The translations under genes and the position numbers were made by a program. From contig NZ_CP053941.1 in assembly GCF_013267195.1 (NCBI RefSeq), positions 868,001 to 932,000 of the forward strand: a DNA stretch of 64,000 nt. Reading direction: 5' to 3'. The notes below the pieces were generated by a model. The model did not search any database, was not told the DNA's origin, and worked only from the letters and a program-made list of their open reading frames with translations. Below are positions 25,648 to 33,580 of the stretch, piece by piece (positions within the stretch are counted from its first letter, which is position 1; each line of letters begins with the position of its first letter). This stretch comes from Halorubrum salinarum. Its GTDB lineage: Archaea; Halobacteriota; Halobacteria; Halobacteriales; Haloferacaceae.

Positions 25648-26805
25648 TCAGGCGCGTAGTTCGGGGTACGTCGGCAGCCTCGCGGACGCCGCGCTCCCGT
25701 CGACGAACGGGAGGTCGACCGCGGCGGCCGAGACCTCCTCGCCGTCGACGCGGACGGTGACCGGGCCGAGGCCGGCGTCGAACGCGACGAGCGCGAGGGC
25801 GATCGGAACCTCGGTCGCGGGGCCGACCGCGGCCCGGGTCACCTCGCCTATCGCCTCGTCGCCGTCGAAGACGGCCGCGCCGGAGTCGGGGAGCGCGGCG
25901 TCGATCCCGGCGGGGTCGGCGTTCGCGTCGATACCGGCGACCGCTTCGGCGGCGCCGTCGAGTTCGAGGCCGACCAGCCGGCGGCTCGGTCGCCCCTGGT
26001 TCTCCACGCGCGAGACGACCTCCTGGCCGACGTAACACCCCTTCTCGAAGTCGAGCGCGTTCCGGAGGCCGAGCACGTTCGGGACGGTGCCCGCCAGCTC
26101 GTGCTCGAAGAGGGGCGTCCCGGCCTCGGTCGCGAGCGCGTCCCACGTCCGGTAGCCGAACGGCGCGGCGTTGAGCCCGCGGTTGATCAGGGTGTCGAAC
26201 ACCTCGCCCGCGTCGGCGGCGGCGCAGACGATCTCGTACCCCTCCTCGCCGAGCGGGGCGTCCGTCGCGATCACCGTGACGCCGGCGTCGACCATCGACC
26301 CGCGGACGAAGGAGAGGGGGTCCTCGGGCGCGCCCGGCCCGCCGAGGACGGACGCCACCTTCTCCGTCGACTTGGGGCCGTGGACGCCGAACACGCCGAA
26401 CTCGTCGGAGACGTCCTCGATCTCGACGTCCTGGATGAACACGTTCTCCGCCCAGTCGGCGGCGACCGACTCGGCCCGCTCCGGGGGGAGGAAGACGAGC
26501 AGTCGCTCGTCGGCGTTGTACACGTACATGTCCGTCTCGATCCCGCCCTGCGGGTCGAGCAGCAGGGCGTAGGTCCCCTCGCCGTCCGCGGTCGGGACGC
26601 GGTTCGAGACGGCGTTGTCCACGAACTCGACGCGGTCGTCGCCCCTGACGGCGAGGACGCCGTACCCCATCTCGATCACGCCGGCGACGTTGCGGACCGC
26701 CTTGCCGACGCGGACGGGCTTCCCGTAGTGGTCGACGACCTCGCGGCCGCCGCGGTCGCGGTACACGGCGCCGTGCGCGTCGTGGGTGCCGGAGACGAGC
26801 GTCAT
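25648..26805 (-). CDS. YgfZ/GcvT-domain folate-binding protein
   Basis: A 385-residue member of the glycine-cleavage T/YgfZ superfamily. The YgfZ signature KGCYVGQEVVSRVENQG is present near residue 260, together with a C-terminal barrel domain. Bacterial YgfZ uses tetrahydrofolate in Fe-S cluster repair and tRNA thiomethylation. It may be annotated as aminomethyltransferase, but the KGCYxGQE motif argues for the YgfZ branch. The ATG at 26805 is used because the protein aligns from MTLVSGTHDAHGA. Confidence 0.88.
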   Translation of the reverse strand: MTLVSGTHDAHGAVYRDRGGREVVDHYGKPVRVGKAVRNVAGVIEMGYGVLAVRGDDRVEFVDNAVSNRVPTADGEGTYALLLDPQGGIETDMYVYNADERLLVFLPPERAESVAADWAENVFIQDVEIEDVSDEFGVFGVHGPKSTEKVASVLGGPGAPEDPLSFVRGSMVDAGVTVIATDAPLGEEGYEIVCAAADAGEVFDTLINRGLNAAPFGYRTWDALATEAGTPLFEHELAGTVPNVLGLRNALDFEKGCYVGQEVVSRVENQGRPSRRLVGLELDGAAEAVAGIDANADPAGIDAALPDSGAAVFDGDEAIGEVTRAAVGPATEVPIALALVAFDAGLGPVTVRVDGEEVSAAAVDLPFVDGSAASARLPTYPELRA

Positions 26806-26852
26806 GGCCGAAGGGATGCGAGCGAGAGGCAAAAGGCCGCCGTCTCCGGCGG

Positions 26853-27152
26853 CTACAGTCCGAGGCGGTCGCGGATCGCGTCGACGAGCCCCGCCGACGG
26901 GTCGTCGTCCGGCGCCTCGGGGTCCGGAACGACCTTCTCGTGGGCGTACACCCGGACGTGCTCGTCCGACTCCACGGTGATGAGCGAGTCCTCCTTCAGC
27001 GCCGAGAGGGCCTCCTCGACGGCGTCGATGTCGGCGTCGACGGCCGCGCGAAGTTCGAGGACGGTCATCCCCTCGTCGCCGCGGTCGACGAGCGCGTCGA
27101 GCAGCGCGACCTCGACGTCCGGCCGGTCGCGGTATTCCGGCTTTGCGGCCAT
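26853..27152 (-). CDS. Small HTH-like haloarchaeal protein (DUF6432-like)
   Basis: A 99-residue protein made of one winged-helix-like domain: PDVEVALLDALVDRGDEGMTV, then LRAAVDADIDAVEEALSALKED and a short wing. I recall it as the haloarchaeal DUF6432 family. DNA binding is possible but the domain is very acidic. It lies between the YgfZ-like gene and the archaemetzincin gene on the same strand, with short gaps (47 and 70 nt). Confidence 0.75.
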   Translation of the reverse strand: MAAKPEYRDRPDVEVALLDALVDRGDEGMTVLELRAAVDADIDAVEEALSALKEDSLITVESDEHVRVYAHEKVVPDPEAPDDDPSAGLVDAIRDRLGL

Positions 27153-27222
27153 ACGTGTCCCTTGTGCGGGGCGGACTTTACGTCTACCGGCGGTCGGCGA
27201 GCGGGCGGCGGCGGCCGCGCGC

Positions 27223-27744
27223 TCAGCGGACCATCCGAGAACAGGTGCCACAGAGGTTCTCCTCTTTCACGTCGACCTCGCGGACGGTGGGGGAAAACGA
27301 CATCACGCACTTGCTGTTGTCGCAGTGCTCCAGGCCGAGCGTGTGCCCGATCTCGTGGACGACCTCCTTGCGGACGCGGTCGCCGAAGACGTCGACTGCG
27401 GGCTTGGTCGAGACGCCGCCGTCGGAGGAGGTGCGGAGCCGGTGGGTGGAGATGACGGAGCCGCTCCCGTTGAGGTACGCGAGGCCGAAGACGTAGTTCC
27501 GGCGCCGGTAGTAGAGGTCCTCGGGCGTGATGCCGATGTTCTTCTCGCCGCCGCCGACCCGGGTGACCGTCTCGATGAGGTCCTCGGCGCGGTACTGGTC
27601 GCGGTCGGCGTCGAACGCGGAGTCCGGGATCGCCTGATCGTCGTGGACCGTCACGTCGCAGTCGTACACGGAACGCAGCGCAGCGGAGGCCTCCCGTTTC
27701 ACTCGGGGCGTGACCTCCCCGACCGGGACGATGTCCACGAGCAT
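27223..27744 (-). CDS. amzA: Archaemetzincin zinc metalloprotease
   Basis: A 173-residue archaemetzincin. The active site reads HEIGHTLGLEH with zinc ligands H130, H134 and H140 and catalytic E131. It is followed by C141-x4-C146VM and the second pair C165GTC168, the four-cysteine structural zinc site diagnostic of archaemetzincins. The physiological substrate is not known. ATG 27744 gives the normal family length. The UPF0146 gene starts divergently 40 nt away. Confidence 0.95.
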   Translation of the reverse strand: MLVDIVPVGEVTPRVKREASAALRSVYDCDVTVHDDQAIPDSAFDADRDQYRAEDLIETVTRVGGGEKNIGITPEDLYYRRRNYVFGLAYLNGSGSVISTHRLRTSSDGGVSTKPAVDVFGDRVRKEVVHEIGHTLGLEHCDNSKCVMSFSPTVREVDVKEENLCGTCSRMVR

Positions 27745-27783
27745 GGAACCGCTTTTGACCGCCGCGGGCATAAAGGCCGCGCC

Positions 27784-28254
27784 GTGGGGTCACCGCCGCC
27801 GTCCGAACGGGCGCTCGTCGCCGCACTCGACCCGTACGAGCGGCTGATCGAAGTCGGCGTCGGGCGGCGGCCGGACGTCGCCCTCGCGCTCGCGGACCGC
27901 GGCCGAGCGGTCGTCGCCGTCGACGTTAATCTGAGCGAGTCGGCGCGGGAGGCGGCGGCGACGAAGGCGCGGTCGGGAGACGGGTCGCTCCGCGTCGCCG
28001 CCGCGGACGTGACGGCGCTGGCGGCCGACGACGGGCGAGCGATCCGCGACGCGGTCGGCCCCGAGTGGGTCGGCGACGGGGTCGACGCCGTGTACGCGCG
28101 GAACCTGCCCGCCGAGATCCAGCGCCCGACCGTCGCGCTGGCCGAGCGGCTCGACGCCGCCTGCCTGTTCACCACGCTCGGGTTCGAGGAGCCGGTCGTC
28201 GACGTCCGGCGGCGGTCGCGGGAGGCGGGGACCGTCGTGTACGTCGCCCGGTGA
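27784..28254 (+). CDS. UPF0146-family protein
   Basis: A 156-residue protein with a Rossmann-like opening: YERLIEVGVGRRPDVALALADRG (about 19-41) and VVAVDVN, then DAVYARNLPAEIQRPTVALA. This matches the archaeal UPF0146 group, which looks like a reduced SAM-methyltransferase fold lacking a clear substrate motif. The start is a GTG at 27784, the nearest in-frame start after the divergent archaemetzincin promoter. The function is unknown. Confidence 0.82.
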   Translation: MGSPPPSERALVAALDPYERLIEVGVGRRPDVALALADRGRAVVAVDVNLSESAREAAATKARSGDGSLRVAAADVTALAADDGRAIRDAVGPEWVGDGVDAVYARNLPAEIQRPTVALAERLDAACLFTTLGFEEPVVDVRRRSREAGTVVYVAR

Positions 28255-28286
28255 CGCCGCGGCCCGGCGACCGCTCCGCCACGCCG

Positions 28287-28355
28287 CTCGAACCGGCAGT
28301 GGGCCGCCCCTCGAACCGGCAGCGGGCCGTCCCTCGAACCGGCGACGCCGGCCGC
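28287..28355. repeat. 23-bp tandem repeat, three units
   Basis: Units start at 28287, 28310 and 28333, each opening CTCGAACCGGC with near-identical remainder in the first two. It lies between the UPF0146 gene and the HAD phosphatase gene and has no coding role. Confidence 0.85.
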
Positions 28356-28395
28356 GAACCCGAACGTTCATTCCGCCCCCAGACAGCCTTGCGGT

Positions 28396-29259
28396 ATGCA
28401 GGTCGACGCAGTGGTCCTCGACATCGACGGGGTGTTGGTCGACGTGGCGGACTCCTACCGTCGGGCGATCCTCGAGTCGGTCGACCGGGTCTGCGGCAAG
28501 CCGATCGACCGGGACGCGGTCCAGGCGTTCAAGGACGCCGGCGGCTTCAACAACGACTGGGAGCTGACCGACGCGGCCGCGCTGTTCGTGTTGGCCCGCC
28601 GCGAGGGGCTCCGAATGGACGTCAAGGAGTTCACCGACCGCGTCCGCGAGCTCGGCGGCGGCCTCGACGCCGCCAAGGAGGTCGTCGGCGACCTCCCGCG
28701 GGTCGCGCAGGCCCGCGTCCGCGACCAGTGGGACCGGGACGCGCTCCGCGAGACGTTCCAGGCGCTGTACCTCGGCGCGGAGCTGTACCGCGAGCTGGAG
28801 GGCGGCGAGCCGCCGGTCGAGACGGACGGGTACATCCACGACGAGCCGACGCTCGTCGCCCCCGAGACGATCGCCGACCTCACCGACCGGTTCGGCGTCG
28901 GCGTCCTCACCGGTCGGCCGGCGGCGGAGGCCGACATCGCCCTGGACCGCGTCGGCCTCGACGTGCCCGAGGACCGGCGGTTCACGATGGACGACTGGGA
29001 GGAGGGGAAGCCGCACCCGCGGGCGCTCGTCGAGCTCGCCGAGCGGTTCGACGCCGAGCGCGTCGCGTTCGCGGGCGACACTCTCGACGACGTGCGGACC
29101 GCGCGCAACGCCGACGAGGCGGACGAGACGCGCGTGTACTACGGGATCGGCGTCCTCACCGGCGGGCTCACCGGCGACGCGGGGCGCGAGAAGTTCGCCG
29201 GCGCCGGCGCCGACGCCGTCGTCGAGGACGTGAACGAACTGGTGGAGCTGTTGGAGTGA
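28396..29259 (+). CDS. HAD-family phosphatase (TIGR01548-like)
   Basis: A 287-residue HAD hydrolase. Motif I is [10 protein letters not shown] near residue 7, motif II is the [11 protein letters not shown] segment (about 172), and motif III/IV is [15 protein letters not shown] (about 219). The long cap between motifs I and II ([13 protein letters not shown]) matches the TIGR01548 subfamily, whose substrate is unknown. The start ATG at 28396 is followed at once by the motif I strand. A 23-bp tandem repeat lies just upstream. Confidence 0.9.
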   Translation: MQVDAVVLDIDGVLVDVADSYRRAILESVDRVCGKPIDRDAVQAFKDAGGFNNDWELTDAAALFVLARREGLRMDVKEFTDRVRELGGGLDAAKEVVGDLPRVAQARVRDQWDRDALRETFQALYLGAELYRELEGGEPPVETDGYIHDEPTLVAPETIADLTDRFGVGVLTGRPAAEADIALDRVGLDVPEDRRFTMDDWEEGKPHPRALVELAERFDAERVAFAGDTLDDVRTARNADEADETRVYYGIGVLTGGLTGDAGREKFAGAGADAVVEDVNELVELLE

Positions 29260-29470
29260 CCAGCGGCGCGTCGCGGCCGTACCGCGCGAGCGACCGAGCC
29301 AATCCGATTCCTTCGACCGACGCGGTCGCGGAACTCGCCGGTACCGGAGACGCGCCTCGGCGGCGGCTGACGGCGAGCCGGCCGGAATCGACGCTCTCGG
29401 CGCCCGTGTGCTGCCTCGACGCGAGACGCGGGCGTCACGGCCACCGGCACGAACCGGACCGATTTTGACG

Positions 29471-29477
29471 TTTTATG
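29471..29477 (+). promoter_or_regulatory. TATA-like promoter of osmC-type gene
   Basis: TTTTATG lies 25-31 nt before the ATG at 29502, flanked by GC-rich sequence; the position fits a leaderless transcript. Confidence 0.55.
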
Positions 29478-29501
29478 CGCCCTCGCCCGCTAACGCGGTC
29501 G

Positions 29502-29960
29502 ATGAGTGACGCCAACGCGACGCAGCGGATGGTAGTGCGCGGCGAGAGCGACGGCGAATCCGCGTTCGTCGCCCGGGCCCGCGACCACGAACTGGTGATG
29601 GACGACCCCGAGTCGATGGGCGGCGACGACGCCGGCGCGATGCCGATCGAGTACCTGCTCGCCGCTTGGAGCGGGTGCCTCGACGCGACGGTCCGCGCCG
29701 TGGCGCCGGACTTCGACCTCGACGTGGAGGGCGTGGCGGTCGAGGTCGCCGGCGAGTTCGACCCGCGCAAACACCTCGGTCACGCCGAGGAGCCCCGAGC
29801 GGGCTACCAAGGCGTCGAGGCGAGCGTCGACGTGGACTTCGCCGGCGAGGTGGCCGACGACACGCTCGCCGAGTTCACCGCCGCGGTCGAAGAGCGGTGC
29901 CCCGTGAGCGACAACCTCGCGAACGAGACCGCGACCGATGTGACGCTCCGGCGGGACTAG
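29502..29960 (+). CDS. OsmC-family protein
   Basis: A 152-residue OsmC/Ohr-fold protein. The family hallmark around the first active cysteine is seen in PIEYLLAAWSGCLDATVRAVA (Cys about 63) and the second cysteine in EERCPVSDNLANET (about 137). Such proteins reduce organic or lipid hydroperoxides or bind small thiols. The ATG at 29502 has a TATA box at the right distance. It precedes the tRNA cluster that lies on the other strand. Confidence 0.9.
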   Translation: MSDANATQRMVVRGESDGESAFVARARDHELVMDDPESMGGDDAGAMPIEYLLAAWSGCLDATVRAVAPDFDLDVEGVAVEVAGEFDPRKHLGHAEEPRAGYQGVEASVDVDFAGEVADDTLAEFTAAVEERCPVSDNLANETATDVTLRRD

Positions 29961-30033
29961 GCGGGATCGCTCGAGGAGGGGGTTTCGGCGATCGGTCGTT
30001 TGGGAGACCGATCAGTAACGAGGCCGGGACGGA

Positions 30034-30109
30034 TGGGCCTTGCCGGATTTGAACCGGCGATCACTCCGTTATGAGCGGAGGGCTTTGAACCAGACTAAGC
30101 TAAAGGCCC
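30034..30109 (-). tRNA. tRNA with CAU anticodon, probably tRNA-Ile2
   Basis: A 76-nt cloverleaf: acceptor GGGCCUU/AAGGCCC with discriminator A, anticodon arm CUCCG-CUCAUAA-CGGAG, and T arm GCCGG-UUCAAAU-CCGGC. The anticodon is CAU. Initiator tRNA is excluded because the anticodon stem lacks the three G-C pairs. Elongator tRNA-Met of haloarchaea such as Haloferax carries an intron, which this one lacks. U12-A23, C29-G41 and A73 fit isoleucine identity, so the agmatidine-modified tRNA-Ile2 is favoured. Elongator Met remains possible. CCA is not encoded. Confidence 0.85.
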
Positions 30110-30153
30110 GCGTCGATTTCGGGTACACGAGCGACGTTCTTTAGATTACCGCA

Positions 30154-30618
30154 TTACCCCGACCGGAGGTCGTCGAGAACCGTCTCAAGCCGATACTCCG
30201 CGTGCCAGTTGACGTTCGCGCGGTTGTCGTTGGCGGCGGGTTCGTACCGGATCGCGGTCGTCGTCGATCCGGCCTCCTCGATCGCGATCAGGTAGATCTG
30301 CTCTTTCCTGACGTTCAGGGCGGCGAAGTAGTCGATCTCCCCCTCGTATCCCGATCGCTCGTATCCGTCGCTTTTCGTGCGGACGCTTCTGGTTCTGAAC
30401 TCCACCGCACCGTCGCGTTTACTGTCGTACGCGGTTTTGACTTGGATCCGGTGGAAGTCGCCGCCGACCTCGGCCACGAGGTCGTACGGCTCGTTGTCGA
30501 ACGCCGGCGTGAGCACGGAGACGTCCCGAGCGACCAGTTCCGCGATGACGATCGCTTCCGTCGCCTGTCCGCGCTTCTGTGGTTCCTCGAGTCGGTCGTA
30601 CTGCGCGAGACGCGACAT
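30154..30618 (-). CDS. PD-(D/E)XK nuclease of the group I intron-associated type
   Basis: A 154-residue small nuclease-fold protein. KRGQATEAIVIAELVARD holds E21, PYDLVAEVGG holds D46, and FHRIQVKTA supplies Q59-x-K61. This is the E...D...QxK layout of the PD-(D/E)XK family that includes homing endonuclease I-Ssp6803I (PDDEXK_11). No intron surrounds it. It is a free-standing gene between two tRNA genes, with 49 nt to tRNA-Asn upstream and 44 nt to the CAU tRNA downstream, all on the same strand. Codon use is slightly less GC-rich than its neighbours, hinting at transfer. Confidence 0.85.
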   Translation of the reverse strand: MSRLAQYDRLEEPQKRGQATEAIVIAELVARDVSVLTPAFDNEPYDLVAEVGGDFHRIQVKTAYDSKRDGAVEFRTRSVRTKSDGYERSGYEGEIDYFAALNVRKEQIYLIAIEEAGSTTTAIRYEPAANDNRANVNWHAEYRLETVLDDLRSG

Positions 30619-30667
30619 ACGAACGGCTGCGTCGCTATCGTACAAAACGAGCGGCCGAACGAAGGGA

Positions 30668-30776
30668 CGCCGAAGCCAGGACTCGAACCTGGGACCGCCT
30701 CGTGACTGTGACGGCCGGGGGAGGTTCCGCCGAACGTCGTAACAGCGAGGCGCTCTACCAACTGAGCTACTTCGGC
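30668..30776 (-). tRNA. tRNA-Asn(GUU) with a 36-nt intron
   Basis: Exons: acceptor GCCGAAG/CUUCGGC, D arm GCUC/GAGC, anticodon stem CCUCG/CGAGG, T arm CCAGG/CCUGG, discriminator G. The 5' anticodon half ends CUGUUA, giving anticodon GUU (Asn). An intron occupies 30704-30739 between positions 37 and 38. The junction forms a textbook bulge-helix-bulge: central helix CUGU/ACAG, 3-nt bulges UAC and UCA, inner helix GACG/CGUC. The mature tRNA is 73 nt; CCA is not encoded. Confidence 0.92.
30704..30739 (-). other. tRNA-Asn intron (bulge-helix-bulge)
   Basis: A 36-nt canonical-position intron (37/38). It is cut by the archaeal splicing endonuclease after the second base of each 3-nt bulge, which restores the seven-base loop CUGUUAA. 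Confidence 0.88.
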
Positions 30777-30936
30777 TCACTTCCGCGTACTCGCGTCGTT
30801 TTGATATGGCTTTCGTTTCCGCCCGACGGAAGCGGATCGGCGGGACGCGAGGGTGCGAAACGATACCGCGGAGGACAGGTCTCGCGGGCGCCGATCCGAC
30901 CGACACGTTTTCGGCCGGACCGCGAGACCGTTCGGT

Positions 30937-32367
30937 ATGGACGAGTTGGAGGCGGTGCTGTCGCGGGTCCGCGAGCGGGTCCTCCCGGAGCCGGCGGAAC
31001 GCGAGCGCCTGCGGGAGACGGCGGCGACGCTGACCGACCGGACCCGCGAGGCCATCGACGACCTCCCGGTCGACGCCGACGTGGTCCAGGTCGGGTCGAC
31101 CGCGCGCGGCACGTGGGTCGCCGGCGACCGCGACATCGACCTGTTCGTCCGGTTCGACGCGGACCTCGACCGCGCCGAACTGGAGGAGTACGGCCTCGAA
31201 GTCGGCCACGCGGTCCTCCCCGACGGCCACGAGGAGTACGCCGAACACCCGTACGTGAAGGGGAGCTACGAGGGGTTCGACGTCGACCTCGTCCCCTGCC
31301 ACGACGTGGAGACCGCCGGGGATCTGGTCTCCGCGGTCGACCGGACGCCGTTCCACGACGCGTACCTCTCCGCGCGGCTCGACGACGACCTCGCCGCGGA
31401 CGTGGTGCTGGCGAAGGCGTTCCTGAAGGGGATCGGCGCGTACGGGAGCGACCTCCGCACCGAGGGGTTCTCGGGGTACCTCACGGAGCTGCTCGTGTTG
31501 GAGCTGGGCGGGTTCGTGCCGCTGGTCGAGTCGGCGCGGAGCTGGCACCCGCCGGTGGAGTTCGACCCCGAGGGGCACGCCGAGCGGACGTTCGAGGACC
31601 CGCTGGTCGTCGTCGACCCGACGGACCCGACGCGGAACGTCGCCGCGGTGCTGTCGGCGACGAACCTCGCGCGGTTCCAGCACTACGCCCGCGAGCTGCT
31701 CGCGGCCCCGAGCGAGAACCTCTTCGAGCCGGACGAGCCGGAGCCGCTGGACCCGAGCGAGGTGCGCGCGCACCTCAACCGGCGGGGGACGACGCCGGTC
31801 GCGGTCGTCTTCGACGCGCCCGACGTGGTCGACGACCAGCTGTGGCCCCAGCTCCGGCGGTCGCTGGACGGGATCGTCGGCGGGCTGAACGACCGCGGCT
31901 TCGACGTGCTCCGAGCGCGGGCGATGACGGACGCCGCGAGGGCGACGGAGGACGTTGGGCGGCACGGCGCGGAGAGGACGGTCGGACGCGGCGGCTCCGA
32001 CGGGGCGACGCGGGCCGCGCTGTACGCCGAACTGGAGGTGACCGAGCGGCCGGCCGTCGAGCGCCACGACGGGCCGCCGGTCGCGGTCCGGAAGCACGCC
32101 GCGAGCTTCTACGAGTCGTACGTCGACGACGTCGACCCGGACACCTACGGCCCGTTCATCGACGGGGACCGGTACGTCGTCGAGCGGGAGCGGGAGTTCG
32201 CCACCGTCCGGGAGTACCTGGAGAGCGACGCCGCGAGCGACGTGGCGCTCGGCGCGCAGGTGGAGCCGGCGTTCGACGACCGCGACGTGCTGGTCGGCGA
32301 GGCGGTCGCGACGCTCTCGCCCGCGTTCGGGCGGCCGCTCCGGGAGTTCTACGAGCCGCGGCCGTGA
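30937..32367 (+). CDS. cca: tRNA nucleotidyltransferase (CCA-adding enzyme)
   Basis: A 476-residue archaeal class I CCA-adding enzyme. The nucleotidyltransferase signature GSTARGTW (53-60) is followed by RDIDLF with metal ligands D66 and D68, and a third acidic residue in GFDVDLVP. LAKAFLKGIGAYGSDLRTEGFSGYL is the conserved archaeal-type segment. It adds CCA to tRNA 3' ends, none of which are genome-encoded in the tRNAs seen here. The ATG at 30937 is selected since homology starts there. It is divergent from tRNA-Asn. Confidence 0.95.
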   Translation: MDELEAVLSRVRERVLPEPAERERLRETAATLTDRTREAIDDLPVDADVVQVGSTARGTWVAGDRDIDLFVRFDADLDRAELEEYGLEVGHAVLPDGHEEYAEHPYVKGSYEGFDVDLVPCHDVETAGDLVSAVDRTPFHDAYLSARLDDDLAADVVLAKAFLKGIGAYGSDLRTEGFSGYLTELLVLELGGFVPLVESARSWHPPVEFDPEGHAERTFEDPLVVVDPTDPTRNVAAVLSATNLARFQHYARELLAAPSENLFEPDEPEPLDPSEVRAHLNRRGTTPVAVVFDAPDVVDDQLWPQLRRSLDGIVGGLNDRGFDVLRARAMTDAARATEDVGRHGAERTVGRGGSDGATRAALYAELEVTERPAVERHDGPPVAVRKHAASFYESYVDDVDPDTYGPFIDGDRYVVEREREFATVREYLESDAASDVALGAQVEPAFDDRDVLVGEAVATLSPAFGRPLREFYEPRP

Positions 32368-32386
32368 GGTCGACGGAGGAGGGAGT

Positions 32387-32701
32387 TCAGCGGGAGACGC
32401 GATCGAGGAGCCAGTAGACGGCGGCGGCGACGGCGGCGACGATGAGCGCGAGCGCCGAGAGGAGGCCGGCGGCGCCGGGGAACGACAGCCAGAACGCGGC
32501 GTAGAAGGCGAGCGCGAACGCGAACAGGCCGACGACCAGCAGTCCGCGGGAGGGGTTCTGCGCGGCGGCGACGAAGGCGCGCTGGGCGATCGAGAGGTCG
32601 CCGAACTCGGGGACGTCTTCGGGGTCCACGGCGTCGGAGGGTGGCCCCGAGTCGGCCGGGTCTGTCGACTCGCCGTCGACGGAGCGGTCGGTGTCGGTCA
32701 C
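32387..32701 (-). CDS. Small membrane protein of unknown function (DUF7322-like)
   Basis: A 104-residue protein: an acidic, disordered N-terminal half (DTDRSVDGESTDPADSG...) and two hydrophobic helices (about 52-72 and 76-97). VPEFGDLSIAQRAFVAAAQNPSRG is the most conserved-looking part. I recall a haloarchaeal DUF7322 with this pattern. It is convergent with cca and followed on the same strand side by the fluoride-channel pair upstream. Confidence 0.68.
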   Translation of the reverse strand: MTDTDRSVDGESTDPADSGPPSDAVDPEDVPEFGDLSIAQRAFVAAAQNPSRGLLVVGLFAFALAFYAAFWLSFPGAAGLLSALALIVAAVAAAVYWLLDRVSR

Positions 32702-32770
32702 GGACGCGGGTACGGGCCGAGGGATGCTGTACCTATCGCTTGCCGGACAGCGGCCGAGCGTCGGCGCCCG

Positions 32771-33130
32771 TCAGAAGAGGCGTCCGACGAGGAGCGAGCC
32801 GAGGAGGAACGCGGCCAGCGCGGCGGCGAGCGTCGAGGCCGCGCCGCCCGCGGCGGCGCGGATGCCCGTTTCGCTCGCGGTCCGGACCGTCCCGACGGCG
32901 AACGAGGAGAACGTGGTGAACGCGCCGCAGAAGCCGACGCCGAGGAGCAGCGCCACCGCCGACCCGATCGGTGCGGCCGAGACGGCCCCGAGCGCGAAGC
33001 TCCCGAGGGCGTTGACGAGGAGCACCGACAGACGCCCCTCGACGCGGAGCCCGACGGCGTGCCTGGCGACCGCGCCGAGCGCGCCGCCGACGCCGACGAG
33101 CGCTGTCGCGGGGAGCGGCGCGACGGTCAT
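32771..33130 (-). CDS. crcB: Fluoride channel subunit CrcB/FluC (second of pair)
   Basis: A 119-residue, four-helix FluC protein. Typical segments are GGALGAVARHAVG near 15, LLVNALGSFALG, and GFCGAFTTFSSFA, with the phenylalanine/threonine track that lines the F- pore. The start ATG overlaps the stop of the upstream crcB homologue (ATGA), so the two subunits are coupled. Tandem non-identical copies suggest a heterodimeric channel exporting fluoride across the cytoplasmic membrane. Confidence 0.93.
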   Translation of the reverse strand: MTVAPLPATALVGVGGALGAVARHAVGLRVEGRLSVLLVNALGSFALGAVSAAPIGSAVALLLGVGFCGAFTTFSSFAVGTVRTASETGIRAAAGGAASTLAAALAAFLLGSLLVGRLF

Positions 33131-33531
33131 CGGCAGTCCAGCCCCCCGACGGCGAGCCCGAGCGCGGCCGCGGCGAAGCCGGTTGCGTAGCTGGCGGCGA
33201 CGTACCACGCGCCGGCCGGTGTCCCCAGCGCGACCGCGTCGCCGACGAACGTGCTGTACGTCGTGAACGACGAGAGCGCGCCGGTCCCGACGAACAGCCG
33301 GATTCGGTCGCTCGACGCGCGGGTCAACAGGAGGCCGAGCGCGAACGACCCGGCGACGTTCGCGGCCAGCGTCCCCGCGCCGGTCGGCGCGCCTCCGGCG
33401 ACCGCGACGCCGCTCGCGGCGGCAGCCGCAGCGGCGGCCTCGCTCGCGCCGACGTCGACCGCGTGCCTGGCGACCGCGCCGAGGAAGCCGCCGGCCGCGA
33501 CGAGCAGGAACCCGTACGGCGTCCGTTCCAT
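33127..33531 (-). CDS. crcB: Fluoride channel subunit CrcB/FluC (first of pair)
   Basis: A 134-residue FluC homologue with GGFLGAVARHAVD near residue 15, NVAGSFALGLLL and GALSSFTTYSTFVGDA. An Ala-rich insertion after about residue 30 (SEAAAAAAAASG) is absent from its neighbour. It is translated just before the second crcB with a 4-nt overlap. Paired FluC subunits are known in Gram-positive bacteria and archaea to form antiparallel heterodimers. Confidence 0.92.
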   Translation of the reverse strand: MERTPYGFLLVAAGGFLGAVARHAVDVGASEAAAAAAAASGVAVAGGAPTGAGTLAANVAGSFALGLLLTRASSDRIRLFVGTGALSSFTTYSTFVGDAVALGTPAGAWYVAASYATGFAAAALGLAVGGLDCR

Positions 33532-33580
33532 GGGCGTCGGTGTGTCCGCGGGCGCTTGTGCGTTCCGAGCCGCCTCGGCG

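Noticed and set aside
30034-30109. Elongator tRNA-Met assignment
   Set aside because: The anticodon is CAU, but the lack of the intron typical of haloarchaeal elongator tRNA-Met and the Ile-type identity pairs favour tRNA-Ile2. It remains the main alternative.
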